Shown here in pieces: positions 11,475-11,572 of a stretch of 11,572 nt of DNA. The position numbers and the translations under genes were made by a program. Below the pieces are notes generated by a model. It did no database searches. It was not told where the DNA came from and saw only the letters and a program-made list of their open reading frames with translations. Origin of the DNA: Methanobacteriota archaeon (GTDB lineage Archaea > Halobacteriota > Syntropharchaeia > JACQPP01). The DNA lies in assembly GCA_016207465.1 (NCBI GenBank), contig JACQPP010000020.1, positions 1 to 11,572 on the forward strand, given 5' to 3'. Position 1 is the stretch's first letter; each line of letters opens with the position of its first letter.

Positions 11475-11572
11475 CCCCCCCTGGATGGGGTCCGCATCCT
11501 CGACCTCAGCCGCCTCCTCCCCGGCCCCTGGTGCACCTGCCTCCTCTCCGACCTCGGGGCCGACGTCATCAA
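11463..11572 (+). CDS. CaiB/BaiF-family (class III) CoA-transferase, N-terminus only
   Basis: Thirty-six codons are visible before the window ends. The segment PLDGVRILDLSRLLPGPWCT, followed by LLSDLGADVI, is the characteristic N-terminus of class III CoA-transferases, which move CoA between acyl-CoA thioesters and carboxylic acids. The catalytic Asp would lie further in and is not visible, so activity and substrate cannot be judged. The ATG at 11463 lies inside the hairpin and about 30 nt after the TATA box; the codons MEKR are encoded by the hairpin arm and precede the conserved start of the domain. Confidence 0.88.
   Translation, partial: MEKRPPLDGVRILDLSRLLPGPWCTCLLSDLGADVI

Noticed and set aside
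1..11572. CRISPR array, tRNA, rRNA or insertion sequence
   Set aside because: There are no regularly spaced direct repeats, no cloverleaf or rRNA motif that I can identify and no transposase.

Overview
The window looks archaeal. It carries an RNase P p30-type protein, a short-form PurA, a PAC2 proteasome-assembly-chaperone homologue, a single-domain KaiC-like ATPase, and AT-rich TATA-like boxes (ACCTTTATG, GGTTTATCC, GTTTAAATA) standing either about 27-29 nt (leaderless) or about 40-50 nt upstream of start codons. By eye the DNA is very G+C-rich, with almost only C or G in third codon positions, which also creates long meaningless open frames antisense to real genes. A euryarchaeal or Thermoplasmatota-like lineage is a guess; no rRNA or tRNA is present to fix it.

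Layout. 1-671 (-): KaiC-like ATPase, cut by the window edge. 672-929: divergent intergenic region with a cluster of hairpins. 930-3782 (+): a sulfur/selenium-transfer group of tandem rhodanese, SelD-like kinase, TusA and acylphosphatase. 3819-5027 (+): membrane-embedded M28-like peptidase. Then a long minus-strand block read from 10420 down to 5041: purA, Trm112-like zinc ribbon, membrane-anchored protein of unknown function, RNase P p30; then, after a hairpin-bounded gap, an AAA ATPase and a small membrane protein; then, behind its own TATA box, a 53-residue zinc protein and a METTL7-like methyltransferase. 10568-11368 (+): PAC2 protein. 11463 to the end (+): start of a CaiB/BaiF CoA-transferase.

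The most striking signal is a family of inverted repeats at gene boundaries. Eight of them (1698-1734, 1775-1815, 7711-7750, 7788-7824, 10451-10483, 10519-10557, 11366-11396, 11436-11474) have long A/T-rich perfect or near-perfect arms. Seven have a non-random apical part that fits one structural grammar: tandem G-A/A-G mismatches, two or three Watson-Crick pairs, and a GNA triloop (consensus GARYGNARYGA). Base changes between copies preserve pairing, and two copies stack a second GA/pair module. d(GCGNAGC)-type sequences are known to form exceptionally stable mini-hairpins in DNA. Copies at gene starts share T(4-6)CC/GGA(4-6) arms, have the GNA strand on the coding strand, and in two cases the start codon lies inside the stem. 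Copies at gene ends share TTTTCGC/GCGAAAA arms and contain the stop codon in the stem. A second, composite three-hairpin repeat occurs between genes at 781-860 and apparently again as a 93-bp in-frame segment inside the p30 gene (8308-8400).

Functionally, the rhodanese, SelD-like and TusA proteins form a plausible persulfide relay with ATP-dependent activation of the chalcogen; this is inference from gene neighbourhood and motifs.
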